From contig NC_092582.1 of NCBI RefSeq assembly GCF_037975245.1, forward strand, positions 22,964,577-23,028,576: DNA of 64,000 nt, in the 5' to 3' direction. This stretch comes from Apostichopus japonicus. Lineage: Eukaryota > Echinodermata > Holothuroidea > Aspidochirotida > Stichopodidae. The notes below the pieces were generated by a model that saw only the letters and a program-made list of their open reading frames with translations, searched no databases and had not been told where the DNA came from. The translations under genes were made by a program, and so were the position numbers. Below, in pieces: positions 46,096-61,790 of the stretch. The stretch's first letter is position 1; each line of letters starts with the position of its first letter.

Positions 46096-46851
46096 ATGTA
46101 TTTTGCTTACGGGAAAGCTACAACTGTAGCAAACTCCCTGATTAAAAAATTCTTCTATTTCTGACCGTCAAATGGAGAATCGTCACCTCCCCCATCCGAC
46201 TTTCTCCCGAATTTGCTGAACAATTGTGACAACAAAAACGGTATAAGAGCGCCAGCATCTATTGTCTGAGAACGTTTTCTGGTGTTCGTGGCTTCTGTCA
46301 ATAGATTTTAGCTTCATAACGCGCTTTGGAGATAAATGTACAAGCTACCCAACTCTAAAGAAAAATACTATTGATTTGTCTTGATACAAATAACATTTCA
46401 AAATTAAATAAACAACCTTATAAACAATACGAGAATATACTGAGGCGTTCCCAATCAGTGGCTTAGCCAGAGGGGGGGAACCAAATTAATTTTCCGGGAC
46501 CAAATGGGTAAGTCCAAGACAAAGAAGAAAACGACAAAAGAAAATGGGACACGCCTCCCCATTAGTCCCCTGCTCAGAACGGACAAGTTTGTGCAATCGC
46601 CTATATAAACGGTGTCGTGGAAATTCATATCAATACAAGTATTTATGAAACTTAAATTCCCTGACGCTTATCTTACAACGGAGACAACTTGAATTTAGCC
46701 CCCCCCCCTTCCCCTTCTCTCACATCACCGGCTGGCTGCGAGCCAGTTTTCAAACGTCTAAATTGCTATCTTATCTTGTTTTGGCCTGCCCACAGTGTGA
46801 TATATACTAGCCATTTGGTAAACGTTAATTAATGGAAGCGTTATAATGGGT

Positions 46852-47021
46852 ATGCAAATTTTGGCTTATCAATGGCAATCGATCGTTATTTAAGTGTCAA
46901 GGTCACTAGTCCGGCCACAGTCATTGCAAGTTTGTTTGACAGACAAGGTCGTCACCGACGTATACATCCCACGATAGAAAATCTGTTACAACTCCCGCAC
47001 AGCCTAAAAATTACATGCACG
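46852..47021 (+). promoter_or_regulatory. Putative promoter and non-coding exon 1 of D4
   Basis: TTATTTAAG (46886-46894) is a TATA-like box and transcription probably starts near 46917. The presumed exon ends at 47021 before GTAAGTG. ATGCAAAT (46852-46859) matches the octamer of POU factors, and TCAAGGTCA (46897-46905) matches the extended half-site of ERR/NR5-type receptors. Neither is intact in unit A (TTTGAAAT and TCAAGGTCC). The implied 5' intron to the D4 ATG is 3.9 kb. Confidence 0.6.
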
Positions 47022-50516
<3,495 letters not shown>

Positions 50517-50645
50517 CGTTGAGCGATCATCAGACAACTCAACGCGTGAAACTCTGAGTTACAACTACTAGTGTTCCACTAGTCTCAACATATATTCCGC
50601 TCTGTCCCACGGACATAGAGCACTCTGCACCAAGATAGACAAGAT

Positions 50646-50681
<36 letters not shown>

Positions 50682-50689
50682 ATGAAAAT

Positions 50690-50765
50690 CGTAATGAGTT
50701 GGAAAATCAAGAACGGTGAAAAAACTTCCAGCCTCCACCGGGATTCGAACCCGGGCCTCCCGCTT
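50690..50765 (-). mobile_element. tRNA-derived SINE fragment, reverse orientation
   Basis: Reverse complement shows GAGGCCCGGGTTCGAATCCC (B box) and the tail CTGGAAGTTTTTTCACCGTT then TTGATTTTCCAACTCA, as in 43640-43790. The 5' part with the A box is lost or replaced by TA repeats. Confidence 0.75.
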
Positions 50766-50946
50766 ATATATTTATATATATGTATTATATGGGTGTATGT
50801 ATGTATGCGTGCGTGCGTGAATGTATGTATATATTCGTGTATGTAAGTATATATGTAGGTATGTACGTACGTATTATGTCTAACTTTTGTACATATTTTG
50901 TGTCATAATGAACATTGACACCCGGCTTCACTTTTCTGTTTGACAG

Positions 50947-53786
50947 ATGGCACCAAACACAGGATCATCTCAAGTTGCCAATGGACACGTTGAAAAGATC
51001 CAAGGCAAAGACAAAACTACAACGAGAACAGAAAATACGATAGAAATTGTTTGGTTTAACGTTATAGTCCATACGGTACTACACATTATGTGTATCTATG
51101 GCATTCTGTCCGTATCGTGGAATTGTCAGTGGTATACGCTCCTATTTGGTAAGTCAGACGTCAATAATCTGCCATTACAGTTGCCAATATTTTGTTATTT
51201 AATCCAAACATTTTGTCCCTGGTTGCGGCCGGCTTAAATAAATTGTCAATCAAGAAAAGTCATCATTTTCAAAAACATTTTCTGTATAGTTTATAATTTG
51301 TACCTTTCGATGCCATATGAACCAAACGTTTGTTTACGACTAAATAAAGCATAATATGTTTAGCTCAATCCTCCATGTGACGTAAATCATTCAGCTGTTT
51401 ACAGATACATGCATGAAAGTTACCCAAGCTTGCTAAATGTATCTGTGTTTTCATTAATAATTTGTTATAAAACATGTTACCAGAATACATGGTTTACAGC
51501 TAGTTATGTTGCAAACACAGCCAAAAATTTTCTAACATATGTCATCATCTTAAAGCTCGTGACTTATATCAGACAAAATATTAAAATTAATATTAATATT
51601 AAAATTAAGTTATGATCGTACGAGTAATTTATCCTTAATTGGTTTCCTTTTTTTTTTACAGCTTTCGCATTAGGTTGGCTTTCCAATCTCGGTATCACAG
51701 CTGGAGCTCATCGTCTGTGGAGTCATAAGTCTTATTCGGCCAAGTTACCACTCAGAATATTTCTAGCTATGATTTCTTGCCTGTCCTGTCAGGTACAACA
51801 CAACGATAGTATTATCAAGCTATATACTTAACCATAAAGTAAAAGGGACATTTGTAATAACAATATCGACGACGATGATGACACGAACGTAGGCGTTGAC
51901 TACGACGATGATAATGATGACGACGATGTCGATGATGACGACGACGACGATGATGATGACATTGACGATGACGATCACGACGATAGCGACGATGTCGATG
52001 ACAACGACGATGACGTTGACGATGATAACGATATCGACGATGTTGATGATGATGACGACGACCGCAATGATGACGTTGACGATGACGACCTGACGACGAT
52101 AGCGACGATGATTGAGATGACGACGATGACGAAGAAGACGATGACGAAGATGACGTTGACGATCACGACGTTGTCGATGATGACGACGACGACGACGATG
52201 ACGTTGACGATGACAATGACGATGACAATGGCGATAGCGACGATGATTGAGATGACGACGATGATTCAGATGACGATGACGATGATTTAAATGACGATGA
52301 CGACGACGATGATTATGACAAAATACGGTGACGGTGACGACAATGAAGATGATGTGATAGCTTATGATAGCTATGTTAACTTATGTGACTTTTTGTGGCG
52401 GCTTGCTTTAAGCAAAGCCGATCACACAACGTTGTGATATATCCAGGGTGTCCCATTACCAACTTTGAAAGGGGGTTTTTACTTTGTAATGATTTGAATG
52501 TCATATATGACCACAAAGAGACATTTTTCAAACTGGTAAATTGGTTTAAAATATAGGTTAATATAGAACTACTTCCCATTAAGATTGATTTCATCCATAA
52601 AAAGTTAGCACAACTCGTGGATGGAGCATTAAACCAACCCTATAGTGACAAAAGAATACTCAAAAGATAATTGTAGTTTTTTACTTTATCAATAGTTGTG
52701 CTGGAAGAAAACCCGAGTGAAAATATCACATATCATACCCTCGCTTTACCTTGCCTCCACAGAACTCCATCTACATCTGGTGTCGGGATCATCGCGTCCA
52801 CCATAAGTTTACAGAGACTGACGGCGACCCACATAATGCTAAGAGGGGTTTTTTTTTCTCTCACGTGGGTTGGCTGTTGGTAAAGAAACATTCGGACGTT
52901 ATCAATAACGGAGCCAAGCTTGACTTCAGTGATTTAATGAATGACCCAGTTGTCTACTATCAACATAAGTAAGTAGATGATCACTAGATTTCTTTGAAAT
53001 CAGCCAACTCATGCTAATACCAGTCTATACTGTCCTTAAATATTATGCTTCAAAGCATTCGTTCTGACAGTACAAACAGTTCGAAAACCTATTCATAGAA
53101 ACATGATATTCATACTGCTCAAACTTTCACTACTAGTGCTTTGAAGTGGGACATGAAAGTGCAGAATAATTTTTCTTTCCTCGCAGTTGCGTTCTTTAAA
53201 ATGTTTAACGATATGAATATTCATTAAGCACCGTATCGTTACAGCCTATGTTTAATTGTAAGAGTTTATGGCCGGAAACGCATTACGTCATAAAGTTTTG
53301 CTTTTATGGTATTCATTTTCTCTGTTTTTTCCCCTTAGATTCTATTACCCGCTCATTTTGATGATAAGCTTCGTCCTGCCGACAGTGGTTCCATATTTCT
53401 TATGGAACGAATCCCTGTGGAATGCTTACTTTGTTGCCGCGGTGATGCGATTGGTCTTAACTCTGAACATCGGGTGGTGTGTCAACAGCGTCGCTCATAT
53501 GTGGGGTAACCATCCGTATGACGAAACTATCGAACCAGCCGAAAACATCGCGGTTTCCTTCTTCGCTCTCGGAGAAGGATGGCACAATTATCATCACGCC
53601 TTCCCATTCGACTACCGTGCATCTGAACTTCCCTGGAAATTAAATCCGACGACACAATTTATCGATCTCATGCATCTGATTGGTCAAGCCTACGGTTTGA
53701 AATATATGAGCAAAGAAGCGATTCGCTCACGAGCCACGAAATATGGAGACGGTTCCATTTATCCAAGGGGTGACAAAACAAACTGA
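50947..53786 (+). CDS. D4: acyl-CoA delta-9 desaturase (stearoyl-CoA desaturase family), four coding exons
   Basis: Exons 50947-51148, 51662-51792, 52763-52968 and 53339-53786 (introns 513, 970 and 370 bp; phases 1, 0, 2), 328 aa. The ATG follows CTGTTTGACAG, so the start is set by the splice site as in D3. Di-iron ligands: HRLWSH (84-89), HRVHH (121-125), N229/H233, HNYHH (262-266). Same predicted ER reaction as D3. Differences from D3 include two in well-kept spots: the Thr four residues before N229 is Gly225, and the Val after the third histidine box is Ala267. Frame, splice sites and metal ligands are all intact, so it should be functional, but the Gly225 change could alter tunnel shape. 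The 3' UTR region contains two extra decayed copies of the last codons. Confidence 0.95.
51880..52320 (+). repeat. (GAY)n trinucleotide array in D4 intron 2
   Basis: About 440 bp of GAC/GAT triplets with GTT, longer than the same array in D3 intron 2. It accounts for most of the greater length of D4 intron 2 (970 against 793 bp). Confidence 0.9.
52999..53185 (+). mobile_element. CCAGTTGGG MITE, copy c, in D4 intron 3
   Basis: Counterpart of 42482-42672, with CATGATATTCATACTGCTC and GTGCTTTGAAGTGGGACATG, but its left end is shorter (part of the GGGACAATTT end is missing). Confidence 0.65.
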
Positions 53787-54130
53787 ACATTGTCATTATC
53801 GGTTTACATGTAGGATATTATTTACATATAAATATAAGCATGATGATGATGTCCTGGATTGGAATATATGAATAAGCAAGGAACATGGTTCAATCAAGGA
53901 CCACTAGGTCCAGAAACGATTCCATTTATCCAAGGGAGGGCAAAAGGTACTAAAGTTTGTGAACTAATTAATTGGTTTGCATGTAGGAAATTGTCTACAT
54001 ACATATAAACATGATTTTGTCCTGGATTGGAATATATGAATAAGGAAGGAACTTGGTTCAGTCAAGGACCACTAGGTCCAGAAACGATTCCAATTATCCA
54101 AGGGAGGGCAAAAGTAACTGAACAACTGTT
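53747..54130 (+). repeat. Tandem repeat of the D4 3' coding end and UTR
   Basis: The end of the coding region (TTCCATTTATCCAAGGGG) and about 130 bp of UTR recur twice as diverged copies (about 53915-54080 and 54080-54130 onward): ATTCCATTTATCCAAGGGAG and ATTCCAATTATCCAAGGGAG, with TGTCCTGGATTGGAATATAT and the palindrome GGACCACTAGGTCC in each unit. D3 has one matching decayed copy near 43825-43885. The copies carry no open frame. Confidence 0.75.
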
Positions 54131-54183
54131 ATATCAGGGTGTAACGTATAAATGAATATGTATATTTATATTTAATTACCTCG

Positions 54184-54386
54184 CCAGTTGGGACAATTTC
54201 TTAATGCTAATACCTCTCTAAACTGTACTCCAATATCATGCTCTCAAAGCACTGGTATTGTCAGTGCAAACAGTTCCTAACCTTGATCTGATAGAAACAT
54301 GATATTCATACTGCTCGTACTGACAATACCAGTGCTCTGAAGCGGGACATAACACTACAGTATAGACAAAAAATTGTCCCAACTGG
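54184..54386 (+). mobile_element. CCAGTTGGG MITE, copy d, most complete
   Basis: 203 bp with 16-bp perfect inverted ends: CCAGTTGGGACAATTT at 54184 and its complement ending at 54386. Internal arms (GCACTGGTATTGTCAGTGC and GACAATACCAGTGCTCTGAA) fold back. No convincing target duplication. Confidence 0.85.
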
Positions 54387-54647
54387 GTGAATAACCTAAG
54401 CGGTATATGCTTAATTTCGTAACTTTATATACAGATTTATTACATTCACACAAAGCTCTCGATCTTACCTGTCGTTGGATTCATTCTTTTGGTCTTGGTT
54501 TAATCGGAAATCTAGGACTACACCCTATATGCTCCTCCAACCCTTCCTTGTCCCTCGATCATACCTCGTCTCTCGCGCCCCTCCCGACCCCTCCCTTCGC
54601 CATTATAGCTGAGTCATATATATTTGCAGCATTAATATAATCCTCAA

Positions 54648-54661
54648 GTTGCCATAGTAAC
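54648..54661 (+). promoter_or_regulatory. RFX X-box-like motif 3' of D4
   Basis: GTTGCCATAGTAAC, counterpart of 44177-44190 with one substitution that keeps the X-box pattern. Confidence 0.45.
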
Positions 54662-54839
54662 ACTACCAATACTGATTACAAACATGGAACTCCTGTCCAC
54701 GTCCATTCTTTTGATTAAATGAAATTCAATTGCATACGCGGAAGTCAAAATAAAGTTAAATATATAATTATTTTTTTTAGGCTCTTGTATTTTAACCCAA
54801 GTGCAAGGAAAATGACAATTATTCAGAAAGAATTGTTCA

Positions 54840-55380
54840 ATAAGTGTGCGAGATCACTGGTGGGCATTATTGGCATCCGTTATTTTATAGTAGGCGTAAC
54901 ATTTTGGGAATTTCACATCAAGTCAATGACTTTTTATTCTTCTAAACTTCTGCCGTAGTGAGAACAGCAACTTTCACAGTAGCTTATATACAAGTTTGCG
55001 ACCTTTGACTCTGACTGGTGTAGAGATAATGATGTCAATTTTCCGTACGTTTTGAATGTTAGGCTCAGGTGTAAACACAATGTAAATTGATAGCATTAGG
55101 TTCACAACTGGTCCCTTTGCCCGTTTAAAAAATTGAGCGATCGGATCTGGTTAGTCTGAAATTCGACCGGTATTTGTACGGTGTCTCTTTCGCACCATAT
55201 TAAATTATAAATAGTTTCAGGTGTTACTGTTATATCGCAGGCGTCACGTGACCACATTTTTGTTGTAAGTCGAGTAACTCTGTTGCTAACACGGGATCAG
55301 TTTGCTCACATTTGCTGCAATATTTTAGTCTTTGTGACCTGGTGCCCTCCCTGGATGTGAGAGGGTTCTTAATACGGATA
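54840..55380 (+). repeat. 600-bp dispersed repeat, copy 3
   Basis: Counterpart of copy 1 in unit B, slightly shorter, with TCACGTGA at 55244-55251. Confidence 0.8.
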
Positions 55381-55699
55381 TTTCACTAAATTCCCACGAT
55401 CTAATGATTGATATGTTATTAAAATATTGGATCATTTAATTTTTATTTTTATAAGTTACCTCACATGTCTTCTTTTTATTTTATTTTATTTTATTTTATT
55501 TCATTCAAATCTATTTTCCATTTGCGAATCCAATTTTTTATCCGTTAATATCAGGCAGAGTCAAAAAAAAAAAAAATCCCAGACCGTGACAGAAAAATGG
55601 ATGGAGTAGGAACTGGTAAATAAGAAAGCAAAGGACACCCCATCCCGCCCAATCCGCCCGCCCGCCCACCCACCATCCGCACTATATAGCTTAAGTGAA

Positions 55700-56048
55700 C
55701 TATACCGACTGGTTAGCCTATAGTGGTTAGAGCATCCGCTTATCAGCCGGAAGGTTCGGGGTTAGACTCCGGGCCGAGTCATACCAAAGACTTTAAACAT
55801 GGGACCTACTGCTATCTTGCTTGGTGCTCAGCATATAAGTATGGAGTGGGGGAATATGTGTGTCTGATCGGTAAATACGATTTAGCGCCCTTTGTGGCAG
55901 CTCATCGTGTATAGTCCACAGTAACTTGAGAACGGTTATGGAATGATAATAGACGGTTGGTTATAGCGAGGCACTGCGCCATGAGCATCTTCGGACGGAT
56001 ATCGTCGCAATACCAAGTGTACACATTATTATCATTATATAGAATAAT
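55700..56048 (+). mobile_element. tRNA-derived SINE, second family
   Basis: The head TAGTGGTTAGAGCATCCGCT and GGTTCGGGGTTAGACTCC resemble A and B boxes; the B box has drifted and the acceptor stem is not formed, so it is not a tRNA gene. The body includes CTTGGTGCTCAGCATATAAG, and the element ends in an ATTATT-rich tail at about 56025-56048. About 350 bp. Confidence 0.7.
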
Positions 56049-57379
56049 AAGAGGGGATAAAAGACAGGAAACGTTAGAAATACTTTAGAAAACAAAAGAG
56101 CTTTGTAACAAGTTTTGTTTAAAGTTAGCAATGGAATGTACAGACTCGAGCCGGTTACTCAAAGGGGTTCCAGATCTAATAGGACATATGAAACAGAATT
56201 ACAATGCTTAGAGGATTTCGAACGATCTACAGGAATGCTGCTGAGAGAGTTGCTGATATCTATAGTGTTGCTGTTGTTGTGCAAGGAATAACGATGAAAA
56301 AAAAGCACAACACGTGTGAAACACTTAGAGCCTAATTACAAAATTGGAAACTAAAGGCAGCAGTTCGTGTCATCAAATTGAGGGTGTGGAATTTAACGAA
56401 ACAGGATCACTGTGAGCTCAGTTTGTGATGTATACGCACTGGATTATTTTGAAGAACACTGTGAAGTTTCTGCAGTCGCGAAGGATAGTTGTCGGCCCAG
56501 ACAGACTTACAGAAAGTATAAGGTAGGATAATGGTATTATTTATATATGGAGAATTGTTCTCTTGTTTGGGGGGGGGGGGGGGGTTGGTGAAATGTCAGC
56601 CTGTTGAGATACCGACTCTTTTAGAATCTTTGCTGCACACATAATCAATGCTGTTAAGTTAAATTATTACAATTGCAAACACTAAGCAATATGGAATATT
56701 TATGTTATGGTTGTTGTAGATATTAAGTCACTTTGAAGCTTGATGGGATGGACATGTTGCGAGTATATGGAACATCTATTTTTGACATTTAGTGAAAGTT
56801 TGTCAGCCTCAAACCGCATTAAAACATGTATGTGAATCATTTTGAAATTTCACTTTAAAGCAGCATTTTGCGTTTGTCGCCGTTTTCCACTTTTTTGACA
56901 AGTCGATTGGCTGACTAGCATTAAGTGACGTCAGAGAAGTGTACGTCACATTGTGTTGCTGTTTTGTATTCTGTCAGAATTATATATGGATTTCACCTTC
57001 GTTAATTCATGGAGCCATGACATCCTTCAGCGTTAAGCTGTATTTATAAATAGCGCCCTTAATTATTATAGGCAACATCGTAAGCGCATGTATGTTGATC
57101 CAGGGAGTTGTTATGGAACAACTCTCTGGTTGATCCGACAACTTTATAACGTTCCAGTTTTTCTTTCTGAGAAGGTGTAGAGGAGTTGGGTGGAGGTAGG
57201 TTGGAGAAGGGGTCAGACCTTAGACAATATATAACAATGTTCTATCTGCTGTTATCTTACCTCAGCCTTAGCCAGAAGTGCAAGAATCCAAAGCCAGCAA
57301 ATTAGATGTAATTAATTTCCTAATATGTAATTAAGAGTATAGTAGCCATTTACAAACAAGAAATGTTTGCAGTTATTTT
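56049..57379. other. Intergenic, no gene seen
   Basis: Unique DNA with a G run at about 56570-56584. Around 57080-57135, TTGATCCAGGGAGTTGTT and AACAACTCTCTGGTTGATCC form an imperfect inverted repeat. No coding or RNA gene is recognised. Confidence 0.45.
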
Positions 57380-59165
57380 AAAACTGCTTAACTTTGTTGC
57401 AATTGATCATAGTCAAGCTTAAAACATCTCATAGATTTTCAAATAGAGGTTAAAATGTAACGAATAGATTGAATATGTTTCATCAAAATTGAGACACTAT
57501 GCATTTTGTTCACATTAGCAGGTCTTTTTAGTTTTATGTCAGTAGAAATGATGGAGCTTCTCGACCCCATCCTCAAGTCATATCCCCGGCCACTCCAGCC
57601 CACTCATCCCACTCAGCCCACTCAGCCCACTGGTCCACTAAGCGCACTCACCCTATCAATAGTTCGACAGCTGAATTGCTCTTGAATTTATACCTCACTG
57701 CAGGGAACTAACATCCAATATATTTATATTCAGAAAGAATATTGAAACAGTGTTCGCATTTACTAAAAGGTATATAAGCATCCGTTGGTTTTTAATTCGC
57801 ATAACAATTTTGGGAATTTCATCTTCAATAAGAAACGTAATTCTTCTAAAACTTTTGTCAAAGTTAGTACAATATAACAATGGTTTGGATACAATTTTGC
57901 GACCTCTGACACTGACTGGTGAAGAAATGAGGATGTCAATTTCACATATATTTTGCATGTTAGGCTTAATTCCAACTCCAATGTAAATTTATAACATTAG
58001 GTTCACAAGCAGTCCCTTCGGCAAAGTGAGGTAGGTAACTTCGAATGACTTTGGTAGGCTCATGAAGGATCAAACACCCTAATAACCATATATCACAGGA
58101 AAGTTTATGCAACATAGATTTTATTTATTGTATAGAATTGGTCATGGTTGCCACGGTAACGGTACCCACGGCTGTGATTGGTTAATCTATTCATTGCAAC
58201 TCTCCCGTTAAGGGAAATCACAGGACATTGACATATTTTACAGGAGTTCGTTTCCCGAAGACTTAAAAAACAATGGGGGCACTTTGGTAACTGTTGCTAT
58301 GGCAACGAGTTATGGTGGTTGCAATTACAAATGATGCTTAATAGATGAAAACGTAATCATATCAACAAAATCTGTCATTGCTTGAAAGATAATATCATTA
58401 AGAAGAAGCATGCCAAATTTCGGGTTGATAGCTCTTATAGTTTTTGAGTTATAAGGATTTTAAGAAATACATTATGCAAAATAGCTTATTTCCATAAAAA
58501 CAAAGGAAAACAAGAACACATTTTAAGAACCGAATCTTCAATGGAGAAACTTCAAATGTAGAGATACTGACAAACATTTTAATCATTTTTTGCAAGATTA
58601 TTCTGCAACCAACTGCTCAAGAACTTCTCTAAGTAAATAAAGAGTTTCAAAACTTCTTTGATTAATAATCACATTGTTAATAGGAGTTACAAATTAACAG
58701 AAAAACCTGACACACTAATTACAAGAAATGTCACACTGAAAAATCGTAATCACTTTGGGAGTATCAGTTACGTTCTCATGTAAAAGTATATACATTCTGT
58801 ATAGAGGTATCAACTTGCAATCTGGTTTATTAGAACATTTTGATACTACAAAAAACCCCAAATAATTGTTAATTAGGCTTTATTAGGCTTCCGTGGGTGG
58901 AGGTGTACGGTGTACCGGTGTTTGTACGGTGTCTCTAATGCATCATAATTTTATTTATAGTTTAAACCATGATTGAAAAACAGTATGATTGGTTAAATGT
59001 TTCTTGTGGTTACTGTTATTTCGCAGTCATCACGTGACCACATTCCTGTTGTAAGGATCACTATTGGTTACACAGGATTAGTTTGTCAATATTTACCAGC
59101 ATGTTTCAGTTTTCGCGACCAGGTGTCTTCCCTGAATGGGTGAAGAAGGTTCTCAGAAAGGACAT
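57380..59165 (+). repeat. 600-bp repeat copy 4, split by an 860-bp insertion, with its left flank
   Basis: 57380-57770 matches 45250-45630 (including repeated CAGCCCACT). 57775-58030 and 58890-59165 are the two halves of the 600-bp repeat. Between them, 58031-58889 is unrelated DNA holding two X-box-like motifs. TCACGTGA is at 59030-59037. I find no clear inverted ends or target duplication for the insertion. Confidence 0.7.
58147..58306. promoter_or_regulatory. Pair of RFX X-box-like motifs
   Basis: GTTGCCACGGTAAC (58147-58160) and GTTGCTATGGCAAC (58293-58306), both 14-bp symmetric matches to the X-box pattern, 146 bp apart, inside the insertion that splits the 600-bp repeat. Confidence 0.45.
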
Positions 59166-59777
59166 TTCACTAAACATGTAAGATGTAATTCAACCAGTGG
59201 CCATTTTAAGTTTATCCACTGGTGTATTTTAAGTTGTCTTCAGCCATTATTTTCTTGTTTTATCAAGTTTTGTCATGTTTGTTTCCATGCATCCAATTTG
59301 GTCTCCGATAATATCAAGCAATTAATGCCCATGTTCATGTCAAGCTCTCTTTTCATGAATGTGGACCACTTTGTTATTACTTAAAGGCGATTGGTCGACC
59401 TGCATAACGTGACGTCAGAGAAGTGTAAGAAACGTTGTGTTGTTGTTTTACGTTGTATTCTGTCAGAATTATGTATGGATTTTATCTTCGTTAATTCATG
59501 GGCTCATGGCATCATCCATCTGCGTTGATTCATAGATATATCATAATTTATCTATGGCGGTATCATAGCAGTATATAGGCTATATTGATAAATAGCGCCA
59601 TCTTCATTTATGAGGGATATTGTCTGTTTATGTATGTTGATCCGACAACTGCAACGATCCGGTATTTCTTTCTGAGGAGGATGAGGACGTAGGGTCGGAC
59701 CCTGAACAATACATAAGATGTTTTATGCAACCGTGGTAAAAAGAAAAACGTTATTTTTAGGGAGTATTTTCACAACA

Positions 59778-59817
<40 letters not shown>

Positions 59818-61449
59818 AACACACTCAGCTCAATTTAAGCTATAGCCTAGTTGTACAAAAATAGAAGCCACCATCCCTATACACGTATAGGCCAAGGCTA
59901 TAAATTGAAAAGAAATATAGAAATGGCTGAGAGCAACTCAAAAGAGTTAAAATAACTGAGTGGGTAAAGGTTAAATGCCCACTGTTATGATTCCATCTTA
60001 GGAGTTTTGTGAAATATCCTTTTAAAGAACCTTCTTCACTAATTTAGGGAACTTAGGCACGTCATCGCCAAGACTAAAAAACATCATATGATGCTTTTAG
60101 GACATTTATCCTCCGTCGGCCATCCGTATTTGTTTAGTATACCTCTCCGACACATTTAGTCTACATTGCCAACTCACTTACGACTTGCAAAGTTTGGCTA
60201 TTTGCTGTAAATCTTCATTCCATGCAATTTAGCTAGAACCAATGAGTCTTCAGTTCAGCTGCATTATGGAAAGGGTATTGATGGAAGTGCGGGGGTGTGG
60301 GAAAACGGAAAGCTGGTCTTGTAATAATTCGTAAACTAGGCTCCCACTATGGACGTGCCCGAACCTATAAATTCAGTTATGGATATTTCGTAAAGATTAG
60401 CAAGTTAAAAATAGTCCACTTAAATATATTAAATCTGGCCTCGTATCAACAGTCCTCATCCCCCCCAAAAAAGGATATTATCGTAAACGATGGTGTGTAT
60501 CTACGGTTGATAGGTACAGATTTAGGGATGAAGGCGGATCAAAAGTGTGTGTGGGGGGGGGGGGGGGGTGAAGTGGAGCATAGTTCCCTACCAATAACAT
60601 AGCATCCCTTTGCACAGATGAAGGTGAAGAAGAACCATAAGGTGAACAGGACCTTAATTTCCTGTTAGATTCAAACAAAAAATCAATTACTGTTTCGATG
60701 GAAAGTGAAATATAAAATATAGTTTATGATTATCATATATTAACTTTTTATTCAGAAGCCACATTTGTATATGTGTATATATCTGTGCGTGCTGACATAA
60801 TGGCCAATATTAAATTATCGATTTATATTCCGACGTCGGCATAGCCAGAAGAGATAAGCACGATTCCGCTGTATCCTAAAGACCCATTGTTGCCCAATGC
60901 ACCCCACAGTATACCCAATCTTACCCCCCCCCCCCCTAGTTACACCCACCCGAGACCTCCCCTCCGGAATTGGTGATATAAAAATAGACACAGAGCATTC
61001 TGTATTTCTTAACGAAAATAAATATGGGATGGTTCAACTACTTTCTTCCAATTCTAATTCTAGTCATATTTGTTCCCGCACTAACCCAGGACCATCCCCT
61101 CCAACCCCACTTATCCCCTCTCCCATCAGATCAACAGGTTTTTCACCACTTTTATCCCTATCTAAGATTTCACTTATATAATTCCTCTCATTTTTCTGTC
61201 TTTTTTTCAATTATAGAACAATCCGTTTACATTTACCAGAGATTTGTCTCAGAACCCGTTGCGTTACCATGTTTTTATAACTTCGATCACCCCCCCCCAC
61301 CCTCTCCCCTCCCTTGTCGATTACAGTATTGGATTAATGACCTTCAAAATTACCTTTCTTACAAACTTGTGCAATATATGGATATTTACTTCAACACTCA
61401 TATAAAAAAAAAATTATATCCAGAGAGGCAATTATTAGGCAATCATTAA
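59166..61449. other. Intergenic, no gene seen
   Basis: Contains a TA tract at about 59781-59813, a G run at about 60552-60568 and a C run at about 60925-60938. Short open frames have no recognisable content. Confidence 0.45.
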
Positions 61450-61790
61450 CGGATATTCTAGGCATCCGTCATTTTCAACATTCTCGTAAATTTTGGTGAA
61501 TTTCAGTTTCACTATAAGAGCAATAACTCTGTTCAAAATTATATGGCACAGAGGGTGTACATTTTAACAATGAATAAAGGCCAAAACTGTGAGATTTGAT
61601 TCTTTCCCTTGACCAAATAAGGATGTCAATTTGTAATATGTTTTTCATGTTAGGCTGATCTTCGTTGGTAATGCAAATTGATAACATTAGGGTCATATCT
61701 AGCCCTTTTGCCGCTTACATTGCGCGATATTGTCGCCTAAATTCGACCGGTTTTTCTACGGTGTCTCTAAGGCATCGTCATACAATGTAC
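61450..61790 (+). repeat. 600-bp dispersed repeat, copy 5 (diverged, 3'-short)
   Basis: GGCATCCGTCATTTTCAACA, ATGTTAGGCTGATCTTCGTT, GATAACATTAGGGTCATATC and AAATTCGACCGGTTTTTCTA follow the family order. The part with TCACGTGA is missing. Outside units A and B. Confidence 0.65.

Larger units (their letters stand above)
29138..46100 (+). repeat. Tandem segmental duplication, unit A (holds D3)
   Basis: Starts at AACTGTGGCAAACTCCCTGATT-type text and is collinear with unit B (46108-59160): G-rich patch, promoter and first exon, CCTCACAACTGGTGA block, ATGATAAGGGTAAAGAAGG block, 72-bp minisatellite, desaturase gene with the same intronic repeats, X-box, and two copies of the 600-bp repeat. Unit A is longer mainly because of the 6.87-kb insertion at 31321-38194 and a hAT-type MITE at 40036-40410. 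Confidence 0.88.

Noticed and set aside
55715-55790. tRNA gene
   Set aside because: Same reason: a drifted B box (GGTTAGACTCC), no acceptor stem, and a SINE body downstream.
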